Made by a program: the position numbers and the translations under genes. From assembly GCA_045402695.1 (NCBI GenBank), contig JAWPNA010000380.1:1-14185 (forward strand): DNA of 14,185 bases. Direction: 5' to 3'. Position 1 is the stretch's first letter. Every line of letters begins with the position of its first letter. The stretch is from JAWPNA01 sp045402695 (GTDB taxonomy: Bacteria; Acidobacteriota; Polarisedimenticolia; JACPZX01; DASXTC01). The notes under the pieces are model-generated. The model was not told the DNA's origin. It searched no databases and saw only the letters and a list, made by a program, of their open reading frames with translations. This document shows, piece after piece, positions 6,349 through 13,113 of the stretch.

Positions 6349-6882
6349 CTATTCTTGGACGGCCCAGTGCCACGGCTCGTAGGCTACTCCAAACCGATTC
6401 TCACGCGGATACGTCATGGCGAAGCCGAAGCGATGCGCGTGGCGGGCGAGCCAGGCGAATGCAGCAGTCGCCTCGAACTCCTCGGCAAGCGGCGGGCAGT
6501 CTGGCGTCGTGAGGTCGACGGCTCTGCCCGTGTGGTGCTCGCTGTAGCCCGGAGGCGCGTTCACCTTCAACACTCGCTCGAGCGACTCGCCGGCCCTGAT
6601 CTTCCGCTCCAAAATCTGCCGCTGATACTCCAGGCTCCGAAAGGCAGAGACAAGCAACAACACGATGCCATCCTGATGCGCTGCGGCCCGGAGTTCGGTC
6701 CACCGACCCGCAGCATGCGGCGTAAGTTGCCGGTCCCGTCCGTGGATGTCCATGCCGACCGACACGAGGTCCTTGGCCTCGGCATAGGACGGCATGGTCC
6801 TGTCCACGCCGTACGATGCAGGGATCCTCAGCTCTGCCAAGATCTGCGCCACGCGCGCGTCGTATGAGTCGTCGGTTCGCAT
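6349..6882 (-). CDS. M15B peptidase / VanY-like D,D-carboxypeptidase
   Basis: This 177-residue protein has the complete zinc-site signature of peptidase family M15B. It includes VSAFRSLEYQRQIL (79-91), SEHHTGRAVDL (114-124, giving H116 and D123) and EPWHW (169-173, giving E169 and H172). VanY-type enzymes remove the terminal D-Ala of peptidoglycan stem peptides, and some lower glycopeptide sensitivity. Here no signal peptide or anchor is visible from any start, so export, and hence activity on the cell wall, is uncertain. The ATG at 6882 is chosen because the domain starts soon after; its Shine-Dalgarno is weak (AAGGTC). Longer starts to 6936 are possible. The attC at 6252-6345 follows directly. 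Confidence 0.85.
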   Translation of the reverse strand: MRTDDSYDARVAQILAELRIPASYGVDRTMPSYAEAKDLVSVGMDIHGRDRQLTPHAAGRWTELRAAAHQDGIVLLLVSAFRSLEYQRQILERKIRAGESLERVLKVNAPPGYSEHHTGRAVDLTTPDCPPLAEEFEATAAFAWLARHAHRFGFAMTYPRENRFGVAYEPWHWAVQE

Positions 6883-6977
6883 AGGATTCGACCTTGTCCG
6901 GCTCAGCATAACCCGCGGCGCGCAGCTTTCGCTCATCGCGCCGCACTTGCTCAGTGCTGTTTCGCCGCCTGGTTCAT
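6874..6977 (-). pseudogene. Frameshifted coding remnant overlapping the M15 gene start
   Basis: On the - strand an ATG at 6977 opens MNQAAKQ and soon meets a TGA (6951-6953). One frame over, the sequence continues TEQVRRDERKLRAAGYAEPD and then KVESYANRR, which looks like protein. A single-base change would join the two. I do not recognise the family. The 5' side also has an open frame up to a GTG at 7103 (VVEAVAFERLARFRRAGLEA). The remainder of the gap 6883-7286 holds no gene or complete attC that I can support. Confidence 0.3.
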
Positions 6978-7286
6978 GCTGTCGGCTGGCGAACCCGTAG
7001 CACCGCCTTCGGACCTTGCAACCCAGCTCATGCGAGCCAGCCTCGCTTCGAGCCCCGCACGACGGAACCTGGCCAGCCGCTCAAAGGCCACCGCCTCGAC
7101 CACGAATCAACCCGACGCCGTGCGTGCACCCAACGTCGGAACCTTGTCGTATGCTTGCGCGTCGTGCGTGCGACCGTGAACAAAGCCGGCTCTTCGTCAC
7201 TCGACCCTCGTAGAGCTTGAAGCTACTCAGTCTGTCTCTCAACCAAAGAACTGAATTCTGAAATCAGTAGGCCAACGGATCGGTGC

Positions 7287-7730
7287 TCACCTGCCCGCCC
7301 CGGACCGGAACGATTCGAGGCGCTCGAGATACCACAGCGGAAAGCCGTGCTGCCTGGCGGGTGCAACCACCCGATCGATGTATTCGTTAGCAGCAGGACG
7401 CGGCTCGAGGGAGGGAGCGATGTAGCACAGCGCCGGCTGGAGCCCACCGCCTCGCACTTCGACGACCACTGCGCGCGGCAAGTAGGTCCCGCATAGCACC
7501 TCGCGAGCATGAGCGTACAGCCTCTCCAGCTCCTCATGAGTGGCGAGGGTGAGGAGGCCATAGGTACAGCCCGTATCCGACGGCGTCAAGTTGGCAAGCG
7601 GGCGGATCTCGATTTCGAATCCGGTTAGCTTTGCGACCTCGAATTGTTCGGGAGCGAGGCCAGCCTCCTTGAGGACGGCACGATTCATGTAGGAGCCGTA
7701 GAAGAAGACCGCAACCTTCGGGTCCGCCAT
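7287..7730 (-). CDS. Gamma-glutamylcyclotransferase-like (AIG2/GGCT) protein
   Basis: This 147-residue protein opens with VAVFFYGSYMN, the substrate-binding loop motif of the GGCT/AIG2 fold (usually YGSN). YGLLTLATHEELERLYAHA, GTYLPRAVVVEV and LQPALCYIAP follow, along with a C-terminal FPLWYLERLESF helix. The fold includes enzymes releasing 5-oxoproline from gamma-glutamyl compounds, but I cannot confirm the catalytic glutamate by eye. The ATG at 7730 is used; an upstream extension would run into the attC. It is a single-gene cassette behind attC 7766-7854. Its own downstream attC is reduced to a half site (GTTGGCC on the - strand, 7270-7276). Confidence 0.85.
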   Translation of the reverse strand: MADPKVAVFFYGSYMNRAVLKEAGLAPEQFEVAKLTGFEIEIRPLANLTPSDTGCTYGLLTLATHEELERLYAHAREVLCGTYLPRAVVVEVRGGGLQPALCYIAPSLEPRPAANEYIDRVVAPARQHGFPLWYLERLESFRSGAGR

Positions 7731-7765
7731 CTCGCCTGCCCGCAGCGATCCTTCCTCTTCGTGCT

Positions 7766-7854
7766 GCCCAACGTCCACGCTCACCAGTGGCGGGCGAGAG
7801 TGCGGACGAAGCGCGCCGAGCCCGACGCCCGCCACCGCGTGCAGCGTGTTGGGC
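7766..7854 (-). other. attC site
   Basis: On the - strand GCCCAAC (7854-7848) and GTTGGGC (7772-7766) are perfectly complementary core ends. The arms GGTGGCGGGCG and CGCCCGCCACTGG pair with one or two extra bases. The central loop is shared almost base for base with the attC at 13198-13287. Confidence 0.87.
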
Positions 7855-7863
7855 CGCCCGATG

Positions 7864-7881
7864 GCCCTCGCATGTGAGGGC
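7864..7881 (-). terminator. Hairpin after the multi-TM gene, possible terminator
   Basis: GCCCTC and GAGGGC form a perfect 6-bp stem around the loop GCATGT, 43 bases past the stop of the membrane protein gene. There is no U-rich tail, so termination is only a possibility. Confidence 0.25.
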
Positions 7882-7923
7882 AAGCCACGTCCCCGCCAAG
7901 ATGTGCGCCTCCGTTCCCACATG

Positions 7924-8364
7924 TCAGCGGCCCGCAAAGGCTGGCTGGAGGCTCAACCACATCGCGCCGACTTGGAGCGTGCCGAACATCAGAAACACGG
8001 CAGCCCCTGCCCTCCAGCTCGAAAGTGAGGCCCTGCGCACCGACGCGCCAAGGCCGAGGGAACACGCAAGCCCGATAACAACTGTGAGGGCGATCTCGGC
8101 CGGCGTGAAGTGACCGGTGACCACGCTCGCGAGGCCGAGAAGATAGAGCCAGATCAGTAACATGATGAAGAGCCAGAAGGCGAATACTGGCACCACGGCA
8201 TACGCGCTCCAGCTCGGACGGAGCATAACGACTAACGTGGCAACTAACACCGGTAGCACCTGGACCGAGTGACGAACGATCGTTCCGCTGACAACCCCGA
8301 CGAGAATGAGGGCCACCAGGACCGCGAGGAGAGCGGCTGCCAGAACCTTCTCGTGTCGGGTCAT
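7924..8364 (-). CDS. Small multi-TM membrane protein of unknown function
   Basis: This 146-residue protein is almost entirely hydrophobic. Four or five membrane segments are visible, at about residues 8-28, 32-50, 54-82 (long, perhaps two), 88-107 and 118-138. Short Arg-containing loops lie between them (LRPSW, SVRRASLSSWR). The start is firm, with GGAGGG five bases before ATG. I recognise no named family. It is a single-gene cassette between the degraded attC at 8398-8477 and the strong one at 7766-7854. Membrane proteins of unknown role are frequent in cassette arrays. Confidence 0.75.
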   Translation of the reverse strand: MTRHEKVLAAALLAVLVALILVGVVSGTIVRHSVQVLPVLVATLVVMLRPSWSAYAVVPVFAFWLFIMLLIWLYLLGLASVVTGHFTPAEIALTVVIGLACSLGLGASVRRASLSSWRAGAAVFLMFGTLQVGAMWLSLQPAFAGR

Positions 8365-8397
8365 GCGACCCTCCTTTCATACCAAGGCTCGGTGTCG

Positions 8398-8477
8398 GCC
8401 CAACGGCCTGACGATCAGCCGCAAGCGGCGTGCGAGAGGATGCGCGCCGAATCGACGGCTGGCAGTGGCGATTCGCC
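8398..8477 (-). other. Degenerate attC site
   Basis: The R' end is intact on the - strand (GTTGGGC, 8404-8398). Inner arms CAGCCG / CGGCTG pair, but no proper R'' core is found. The site overlaps the 3' end of the racemase reading frame. It may be inactive. Confidence 0.42.
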
Positions 8478-9098
8478 CTCAGTGAGGAGTAGCGGGATCT
8501 CCGTGCAGCCGAGGACGACCGCATCGCACGCGCGAGCGCCAAGCGCCTCAATAACGCTTTGAAGGTACCGTCTGGAACTCGGCTCAAAACGTCCGTACAC
8601 CAACTCGTTGAAGATGATGGTGTTGATGCGTTCACGGTCGCCGGCGTCCGGTATCTCGTACGCGATGCCCCGCGTAGCGAGCTTCGCGGCATAGACCGGT
8701 CCCTCCATCAGGTGACAGGTCCCCAGAATCCCGAGCCGCTCGTAACGTCGCGCCGCAGCGACCGCAGCAACTTCCTCGGCGATATGGAGCCAGGGCGCGG
8801 GTGATTGCTCACGAACGAGGTCCAGCGCCTGATGAAGGGTGTTGTCCGGGCAAATCAGAAGCTGCGCGCCTGCCCGAACCAGTTTGTGCGCCGAGGATAG
8901 CAATAGTCGCCCGGCCTCGTCTCATCGATTCGCCTCGACGTGGCGCATGTAATCGGCGATGGAGTACGTGTGCATGGTGATCTCAGGATGATCGTGCGGA
9001 CCGACAACGGCAGCGCCTTCGACACATATCGTGCGGTAGCAGAGGGCGGCGCCCTCGGCGCTGACCGCAACGATTCCGATGTGCTTGGCCTGCTGCAT
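8415..9098 (-). pseudogene. Aspartate/glutamate racemase family gene interrupted by in-frame TGA
   Basis: Read from ATG 9098, one uninterrupted frame of 228 codons encodes a full-length aspartate/glutamate racemase family protein, except for a TGA at 8922-8924 where a Trp codon would fit (EANR-stop-DEAGR). Both catalytic cysteines of the family are kept: ICPDNTLHQAL for the first and VVLGCTEIPLLL for the second. The opening IGIVAVSAEGAALCYRTI and the ITMHTYSIADYMRH segment match one subgroup. The two halves are in the same frame, so this is a nonsense change (TGG to TGA) and not a frameshift. A TTG at 8903 could restart translation but would miss the first quarter. The gene is most likely inactivated; a sequencing error cannot be excluded. 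It is one cassette between attC sites 9111-9184 and 8398-8477. Confidence 0.87.
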
Positions 9099-9110
9099 CG
9101 TCTTGTGTCC

Positions 9111-9184
9111 GCCTAACGGTTGCGCTTCAGCCACGGCGGCTCCTCGTCGTGCCGGCCGCCGACGGCTGCAAACGCGGGTCAGGC
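9111..9184 (-). other. attC site
   Basis: On the - strand it runs from GCCTGAC (9184-9178, one base off consensus) to a perfect GTTAGGC (9117-9111). The arms GTTTGCAGCCGTCGGCGG and CCGCCGTGGCTGAAGCGCA pair with a one-base offset. It follows the coiled-coil gene by 12 bases. Confidence 0.77.
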
Positions 9185-9195
9185 GGCCATCGGGC

Positions 9196-9780
9196 CTAGC
9201 CCGAACTCGATTTTGCCCCGTCGGGATCCTTGCGGCCCTGTACGACATTCCCGAGGGCCAAACCGAGGATGCCGATCGCCATGGTGATCATTAAACCTAT
9301 GAACCACTTGTTGAGATCATAAAGCCTGTTGACTTCCTCGCGTGCAGCTGAAATCTCGGATTGATATGAAGCACGGAGATTCTCGATATCCTTGCGAAGC
9401 ATGGGCACCGCGAGAGCCTTATCTGGACTTTCAACGACCGCTGCCTCGATTCCGCTCAATCGCTTGTCGAGACCGCCAATCTGCACTGTCAGTGCCTGTA
9501 CTTCCGCCGGTGGTCGCGAACCAGACGGGAGTTGTTGGATGGTCTGGAGCTCAGAACCCAGGCGCGTAAGGTCTGCCTGCATTGTTGAGATTCGCTTCTC
9601 GAGCGCGCTTGCAACGGCCGCATTGTCTTTTGTAGCGAAATCGAAGCTCCTCGCGGTGTTTTGAAGTAGGCTAAGAACTCCCGCTACCAGGGTCAGAACG
9701 GCAGCTGTAGTGGCCACGAGGGTTGATGCCTCGAATTCGATTCCGGCGAATTTGATTCGAAGGCGAGAACGGTCTGCCAT
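9196..9780 (-). CDS. Two-TM coiled-coil membrane protein of unknown function
   Basis: This 194-residue protein has a basic start (MADRSRLRIKF) and a first membrane segment at about 20-39 (VATTAAVLTLVAGVLSLL). A long helical, coiled-coil-like domain of about 110 residues follows (EKRISTMQADLTRLGSELQ, LDKRLSGIEAAV, LRKDIENLRASY), then a second membrane segment near 159-178 (WFIGLMITMAIGILGLALG). The charged tail ends KSSSG. The start is firm: AGGAGGT six bases upstream. Both ends would face the cytoplasm, leaving the coiled coil outside or bundled between membranes. Base composition is clearly lower in GC than the flippase operon. No family is recognised. It is a single-gene cassette. Confidence 0.77.
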   Translation of the reverse strand: MADRSRLRIKFAGIEFEASTLVATTAAVLTLVAGVLSLLQNTARSFDFATKDNAAVASALEKRISTMQADLTRLGSELQTIQQLPSGSRPPAEVQALTVQIGGLDKRLSGIEAAVVESPDKALAVPMLRKDIENLRASYQSEISAAREEVNRLYDLNKWFIGLMITMAIGILGLALGNVVQGRKDPDGAKSSSG

Positions 9781-9803
9781 CCTGAACCTCCTTTCTTCCG
9801 TCC

Positions 9804-9862
9804 GCCTACGCTCAGCATCAGCGGCGGCGCGAAGCGCCGTCCGCTGCATGCTGTAGCTAGGC
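9804..9862 (-). other. attC site, short and canonical in shape
   Basis: On the - strand the stem CAGCATGCAGCGG pairs with CCGCTGATGCTG, leaving one extrahelical base. A terminal hairpin CGGCGCTTCGCGCCG closes it. The outer cores are slightly mutated: GCCTAGC in place of GCCTAAC, and GCGTAGGC in place of GCGTTAGGC. This is the shortest site in the window. Confidence 0.85.
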
Positions 9863-9870
9863 GGCGGACT

Positions 9871-10413
9871 TCAAGGGCACCACCAGTGGTCCTCCCACGG
9901 GCCGGGTCCGGTGCCTGATCCGTACCCAGCGAGCGGCACGATTCCCCAGCCTTCGATTCGGGGAAAGCCAACGCTTTGAAAGCAGCCCAGAGTTCGCGAG
10001 ACTGGGAGCGAAACGGGGATCGTCTCATTGTGTCGTGATCGAACGTAGTCGGCGAGCTCGGCTGAGTACGAGTAGAGGTAGCTGCTGTCGCCGAGATACA
10101 GCCGAACCTCCGGGCCAGTCTGCCTGGGACTCTCGAGAACCTCCCACTTGAGTTCACGCATCTCATCTCGGTTCTGAATCGCCGCAGACCACACGAGAGC
10201 AGTGGCAGCGCAGTAGACCACGATAGCGACGAGGGAAGACCAGACTGACGAGTATCCTGCGCGCTGTTTGCGGGTGAGGAGAACCGCTGTCAGCGCCCCA
10301 AGCGGAAATAGGAAGATGATGAAGTAACCGAGTTTCAGATAGATGATTGCCAGGAACATCACGACGGCCACAGCGACGACCCGCACCGCGCCGGAAACAA
10401 GCCTTGAGGTCAA
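9871..10413 (-). CDS. Three-TM protein with soluble C-terminal domain, unknown function
   Basis: From a TTG start with GGGAGGGA just upstream, the gene encodes 180 residues. Three membrane segments lie at about 8-26, 28-46 and 58-77. A soluble domain of 100 residues follows, with a Tyr-rich stretch (VRLYLGDSSYLYSYSAELA) and a Trp/Gly-rich end (GTGPGPWEDHWWCP). Another TTG at 10455 lies in frame but lacks a ribosome binding site. I do not recognise the family. The stop lies eight bases before the attC 9804-9862. The upstream border is the gene-less stretch 10440-11334, so the native promoter of this cassette may be lost. Confidence 0.68.
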   Translation of the reverse strand: MTSRLVSGAVRVVAVAVVMFLAIIYLKLGYFIIFLFPLGALTAVLLTRKQRAGYSSVWSSLVAIVVYCAATALVWSAAIQNRDEMRELKWEVLESPRQTGPEVRLYLGDSSYLYSYSAELADYVRSRHNETIPVSLPVSRTLGCFQSVGFPRIEGWGIVPLAGYGSGTGPGPWEDHWWCP

Positions 10414-10439
10414 TAGTCCCTCCCGCCGGTCGGGATAGA

Positions 10440-11334
10440 AATGTGGCGCGCGCAACCGAAGAGTAACCGCCTCCCACCCCAGACCGTCAGTTTCCGGGTA
10501 GGTTCACGGTACCGCCCCGGCCCAGGTCTCCACAAGCCCCCCTGCGATCCCGGACGGTCGGATTTCCCGAGTCCGGTTCTGATCTCGGCTCTCCCGCGGC
10601 AGCCTTCCCGCCGTCAGCGATGCTCAAGTGCTGGCTCACATCCGCCTCTCCCGACCTCGGTTTGCTCCCACGATCGTCCCCGCCTCGGTTGGCACCTATC
10701 TGCGGCTCTGCGTCCGGGTGCCTCCCGCACGTGGAACCGCCAAGTGCCCAGAGCCCCTTTGCCCGCTGAAGGCGTTACCTCCACCGGGGCGACCTCCAGA
10801 GCCGCCTCGAAGGGCGTTACCCCTCCGTCCTCGCTCCTACGGGCTCATGCGCCAGACCACGCCCCTCCCCTCGCCTTCGGCCCCAGCCTCGGTCCAGGGG
10901 TCTGTGCCGGTTGCTGCCAGCCCCGGCTGCGACGTGGCCCTTCCCGACGTTATCTCTGCGAATCCTTCCCTGGATGCTCGGACCCCCTACCCCGGCAGTC
11001 CCCATGGTGCTCGCGCTCGTTTCTTCCCATGGGACATCGGCCTTCCCCGCGTTAGGCTCGGGTCGGCACCTCGCTTCACCCGTACAGCGACTTCGGTACG
11101 GACGCGTTTTGGGGGCTGCAGTCATTCCGGATTGTTCGGGCCTCCAGTTTTGCTCGCCACTCAGGTCGCTCCCACCGCTGGGCATCACTGCGCCCAGGGC
11201 GGCCGTGGCTTCTACATCCGGCCCTCCCGTGGCTCGTTGCCTTCCCACGTCCCGGATATGCTAACCGTCCGAATCGAGCAACTGACGGTGTGGGGACTTT
11301 CACCCCACCGGACTCGCAGCCTTGTCGGCTGCTC
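10440..11334 (-). mobile_element. Gene-less 0.9-kb stretch resembling a truncated group II intron
   Basis: No reading frame here has protein-like composition; the long + strand frames are Pro/Ser/Arg-rich shadows. On the - strand the sequence is purine-rich and full of short helices. Near the right end GTGGGG-TGAAAGT-CCCCAC (about 11288-11306) has the GGTGAAAGTCCC form seen in domain I of bacterial group II introns. Frequent GGGAAGGC-type segments and structured repeats follow. From memory, the antisense translation also resembles spurious ORFs called over such introns. No reverse transcriptase or clear domain V is present, so if it is an intron it is 3'-truncated. It abuts the R' end of attC 11335-11432. 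Another structured element is possible. Confidence 0.42.
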
Positions 11335-11432
11335 CCCTAACGATGAAGCTCACCTGCCGCGGTGGCTGAAGACACAGTATGCCGCGCGAGAGCCGAGATG
11401 CCGCCGCGGTCAGGTGCAGCGCTTGGTTCGGC
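11335..11432 (-). other. attC site at the border of the gene-less stretch
   Basis: On the - strand it runs from GCCGAAC (11432-11426) to GTTAGGG (11341-11335). The arms GCACCTGACCGCGG and CCGCGGCAGGTGAGC pair with one extrahelical base, the usual attC signature. The final base of the R' core deviates from consensus exactly where the intron-like stretch begins. Confidence 0.86.
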
Positions 11433-11439
11433 GGCGCTC

Positions 11440-11636
11440 CTATTTGCGTTGGGCTACCGAGCCCGCAAGCGCCTCTTGGCAACGTTCGAGCATTCTCGCC
11501 CAGCCAAACTCCGCCCCCTGGACCGCCTGATCGCTCCACGGCTGGGAGAGGTCGAAACCGGAGTGCTCGAAAACGAGGCGCGTGCCGTCGCCGTCAGGTT
11601 CGAGTCGGAAGGACACCCGCCTCAGCTCACCGCTTT
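11440..11636 (-). pseudogene. C-terminal remnant of an SRPBCC/AHSA1-like gene
   Basis: The frame GELRRVSFRLEPDGDGTRLV, then FEHSGFD, then QAVQGAEFGWARMLERCQE is the C-terminal third of an activator-of-Hsp90-ATPase-like SRPBCC protein and ends in a proper stop. The N-terminal two thirds are missing. The homology begins within the last codons of the DUF1801 gene in a different frame, so a deletion joined the two genes. The attC that follows (11335-11432) must originally have belonged to this SRPBCC cassette. Confidence 0.77.
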
Positions 11637-12065
11637 CTTCACGAGCGCGCCGATCCTTGCCTCTTCGGCGGCAGTCAACTCCTTCAGCGCGAAGGCGGTC
11701 GGCCACAGGGCGCCTTCGTCGAGGTTCGCCTTGTCGCTGAAGCCGAGCGTCATGTACCTCTCTTTGAACATCTGCGCGCCGCGGAAGAAGCAGACGACCT
11801 TGCCGTCCTTGGCGTACGCGGGCATCCCGTACCAGACTTTCGGCGAGAGGGCTGGCGCGCTGGCTTTGATGATAGCATGGAGCCGCTCGCCCATGGCCCG
11901 ATACGGTCCCGGCATCGCGGCGATCTTTGCGAGCAAGGCGCTTTCTCCGTCCGCCTTGTCTGCGCGCGGGGCCGCCTTCTTCGCGGCCTGCTTGGTGGTG
12001 CTCATGGCGGACTTTTGCGTGCGCTTCGCGTGGGCGAGTTTGTCCGGAGCTTTCTTCTCCGACAT
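11622..12065 (-). CDS. DUF1801 domain protein
   Basis: This 147-residue protein has a Lys/Ala-rich, basic N-terminal extension of about 45 residues (MSEKKAPDKLAHAKRTQKSA and on). A DUF1801 (YdhG-like fold) domain follows: LHAIIKASAPALSPKVWYGM, PAYAKDGKVVCFFRGAQMF, then YMTLGFSDKANLDEG and LKELTAAEEARIGALVKKA. The function of the family is not established. The ATG has AAGGAG six bases upstream. The C-terminus is complete or nearly so, but the bases at the stop are shared with an SRPBCC remnant, which marks a fusion point. It lies behind attC 12095-12191 and is a cassette gene. Confidence 0.85.
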   Translation of the reverse strand: MSEKKAPDKLAHAKRTQKSAMSTTKQAAKKAAPRADKADGESALLAKIAAMPGPYRAMGERLHAIIKASAPALSPKVWYGMPAYAKDGKVVCFFRGAQMFKERYMTLGFSDKANLDEGALWPTAFALKELTAAEEARIGALVKKAVS

Positions 12066-12094
12066 CAGCGTCTCCTTTCTGGTATCCTTCCGCC

Positions 12095-12191
12095 GCCGAA
12101 CGCTAAAGCTCAGCAGCGGTGGCCGCGCGCTGAGAGAAAGACCAGGGAAACCAGCATCGCGGCCGCCGTCTGCTGCAGCGCCTGGTTCGGC
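12095..12191 (-). other. attC site
   Basis: On the - strand GCCGAAC (12191-12185) and GTTCGGC (12101-12095) are fully complementary. The inner arms GCTGCAGCAGACGGCGGCC and GGCCACCGCTGCTGAGC pair imperfectly. The R' end has the characteristic AGCGTT. The 141 bases between this site and the AlkD-like stop contain no other feature I can identify. Confidence 0.85.
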
Positions 12192-12332
12192 CATGACATC
12201 GACGGTGTCCCTTTTCAGGGTTTTGACTTTCCGAGGATTGCCGCCACGCTTCTACTGATTGCGCTGAACCCGTGCGCGGACACTTTGTGCGCGGTCATAG
12301 TGGATCCTGCTACGCGGGCCTCGACAGTCCGA

Positions 12333-13037
12333 TCAACACTTCGGCGACTTGCGCTTCTTGCCGATCGCGCTGCGTGCTTCGAATTTCTTGATATGATCGG
12401 GCGCGAACGGAGTCTTGCACGCCCCGACCAGGTCGACGGCGACCTTGCCGATGCCGTTGGCCGTATCGACCGCGAGCTTGTGGAGCGGTTCGACGTAGCA
12501 TGCGACGGCGATGACGAAACTGTTCATCACGTACTTGACGCGATTGGGCTGCTGGTGGATCGACTTCGCCACGCGCTTCAGGAGCGACTTGATCTCGGCA
12601 AGGTCGAGGTCCGCGTCCTCCTTGATGGCGACCATGCTGCTGTAGGTCTGCCAGCCGGCCGAGGCGATGACTTCGTCCTTGGATTCGATCCACTTCAAGG
12701 CAATCTCTCGACCATGCGGGCTCGCGGACGCCACCCACGGGACCGTGAATTCGGCGACCATGCCCCAGCTGGCGCCTTCGATCCACTTTTGTAGGTCCTT
12801 CTTGGTCATCTTCGCGTCGTCCGCGATCAGTCCGGCGAGGTACATCGCGTCGGCGATGCCGGTGTCGTAGAGATCCATAGCGAGCTGGTAGTCCATCTTG
12901 ACGCGTTTCTGGATCTTCTTCATGTCCTCGACCTTGACGCCGAGGCACGGCTCCTGGGCGCCGTGGGTCATCCAGGTTTTCTTGGTTTGTGCGTTGCCGA
13001 GCTTCTTGAGCTCGGCGACGATGTCTTTGGCGGTCAT
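12333..13037 (-). CDS. AlkD-like HEAT-repeat protein (DNA alkylation repair family)
   Basis: This 234-residue all-helical protein matches the DNA alkylation repair (AlkD-like) family. It opens MTAKDIVAELKKLGNAQTKK, then has GVKVEDMKKIQKRVKMDYQL, AMYLAGLIADDAKMTKKDLQ, TVPWVASASPHGREIALKW and a basic end (SAIGKKRKSPKC). AlkD of Bacillus cereus is a glycosylase that removes bulky alkylated bases, with a WDxVD motif supplying the catalytic aspartate. Here the aligned segment reads WGMVA, so that aspartate seems absent. The protein may bind DNA without this chemistry, or act differently. The ATG has GGGAG eight bases upstream. It is a single-gene cassette between attC 13198-13287 and 12095-12191, with a strong inverted repeat in its leader. 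Confidence 0.86.
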   Translation of the reverse strand: MTAKDIVAELKKLGNAQTKKTWMTHGAQEPCLGVKVEDMKKIQKRVKMDYQLAMDLYDTGIADAMYLAGLIADDAKMTKKDLQKWIEGASWGMVAEFTVPWVASASPHGREIALKWIESKDEVIASAGWQTYSSMVAIKEDADLDLAEIKSLLKRVAKSIHQQPNRVKYVMNSFVIAVACYVEPLHKLAVDTANGIGKVAVDLVGACKTPFAPDHIKKFEARSAIGKKRKSPKC

Positions 13038-13085
13038 TTACTTTCTCCCTCAAGTTGCATGAAACGCGCAGTCGGCTCTTCGATT

Positions 13086-13113
13086 AGCGTTCGCAGGGCG
13101 CCATGCGAACGCT
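13086..13113 (-). promoter_or_regulatory. Perfect 10-bp inverted repeat in the leader of the AlkD-like gene
   Basis: AGCGTTCGCA and TGCGAACGCT flank an 8-base spacer, 49-76 bases upstream of the ATG at 13037. It could be an operator for a dimeric regulator or an mRNA hairpin. A tiny frame MRREILA (13137-13160, - strand) with GGAG upstream precedes it; whether that is translated is unknown. Confidence 0.6.

Noticed and set aside
7128..7134. An attC core-like GTTGGGT on the - strand
   Set aside because: No partner core or paired arms were found within 60-130 bases, so a single heptamer match is likely chance.
8922..8924. Selenocysteine or general TGA recoding as explanation for the racemase stop
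   Set aside because: The position fits Trp, not a catalytic Cys, and TGA serves as an ordinary stop for several genes here (flippase, DUF1801, AlkD region genes). A nonsense mutation is simpler.
10441..11530. Long + strand frames (204 and 300 codons) in the gene-less stretch
   Set aside because: Their products are Pro/Ser/Arg-rich with no domain and resemble spurious frames over structured RNA-like DNA. They also run into an attC.
11379..12794. A 471-codon open frame on the + strand across the array
   Set aside because: It runs antisense through the DUF1801 gene, two attC sites and the AlkD-like gene, all supported by homology. Its composition is that of a shadow frame.
12310..13053. A 247-codon - strand frame overlapping the AlkD-like gene
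   Set aside because: It is an Arg/Gln/Asp-rich out-of-frame reading of the AlkD-like gene, which has the proper start and Shine-Dalgarno.
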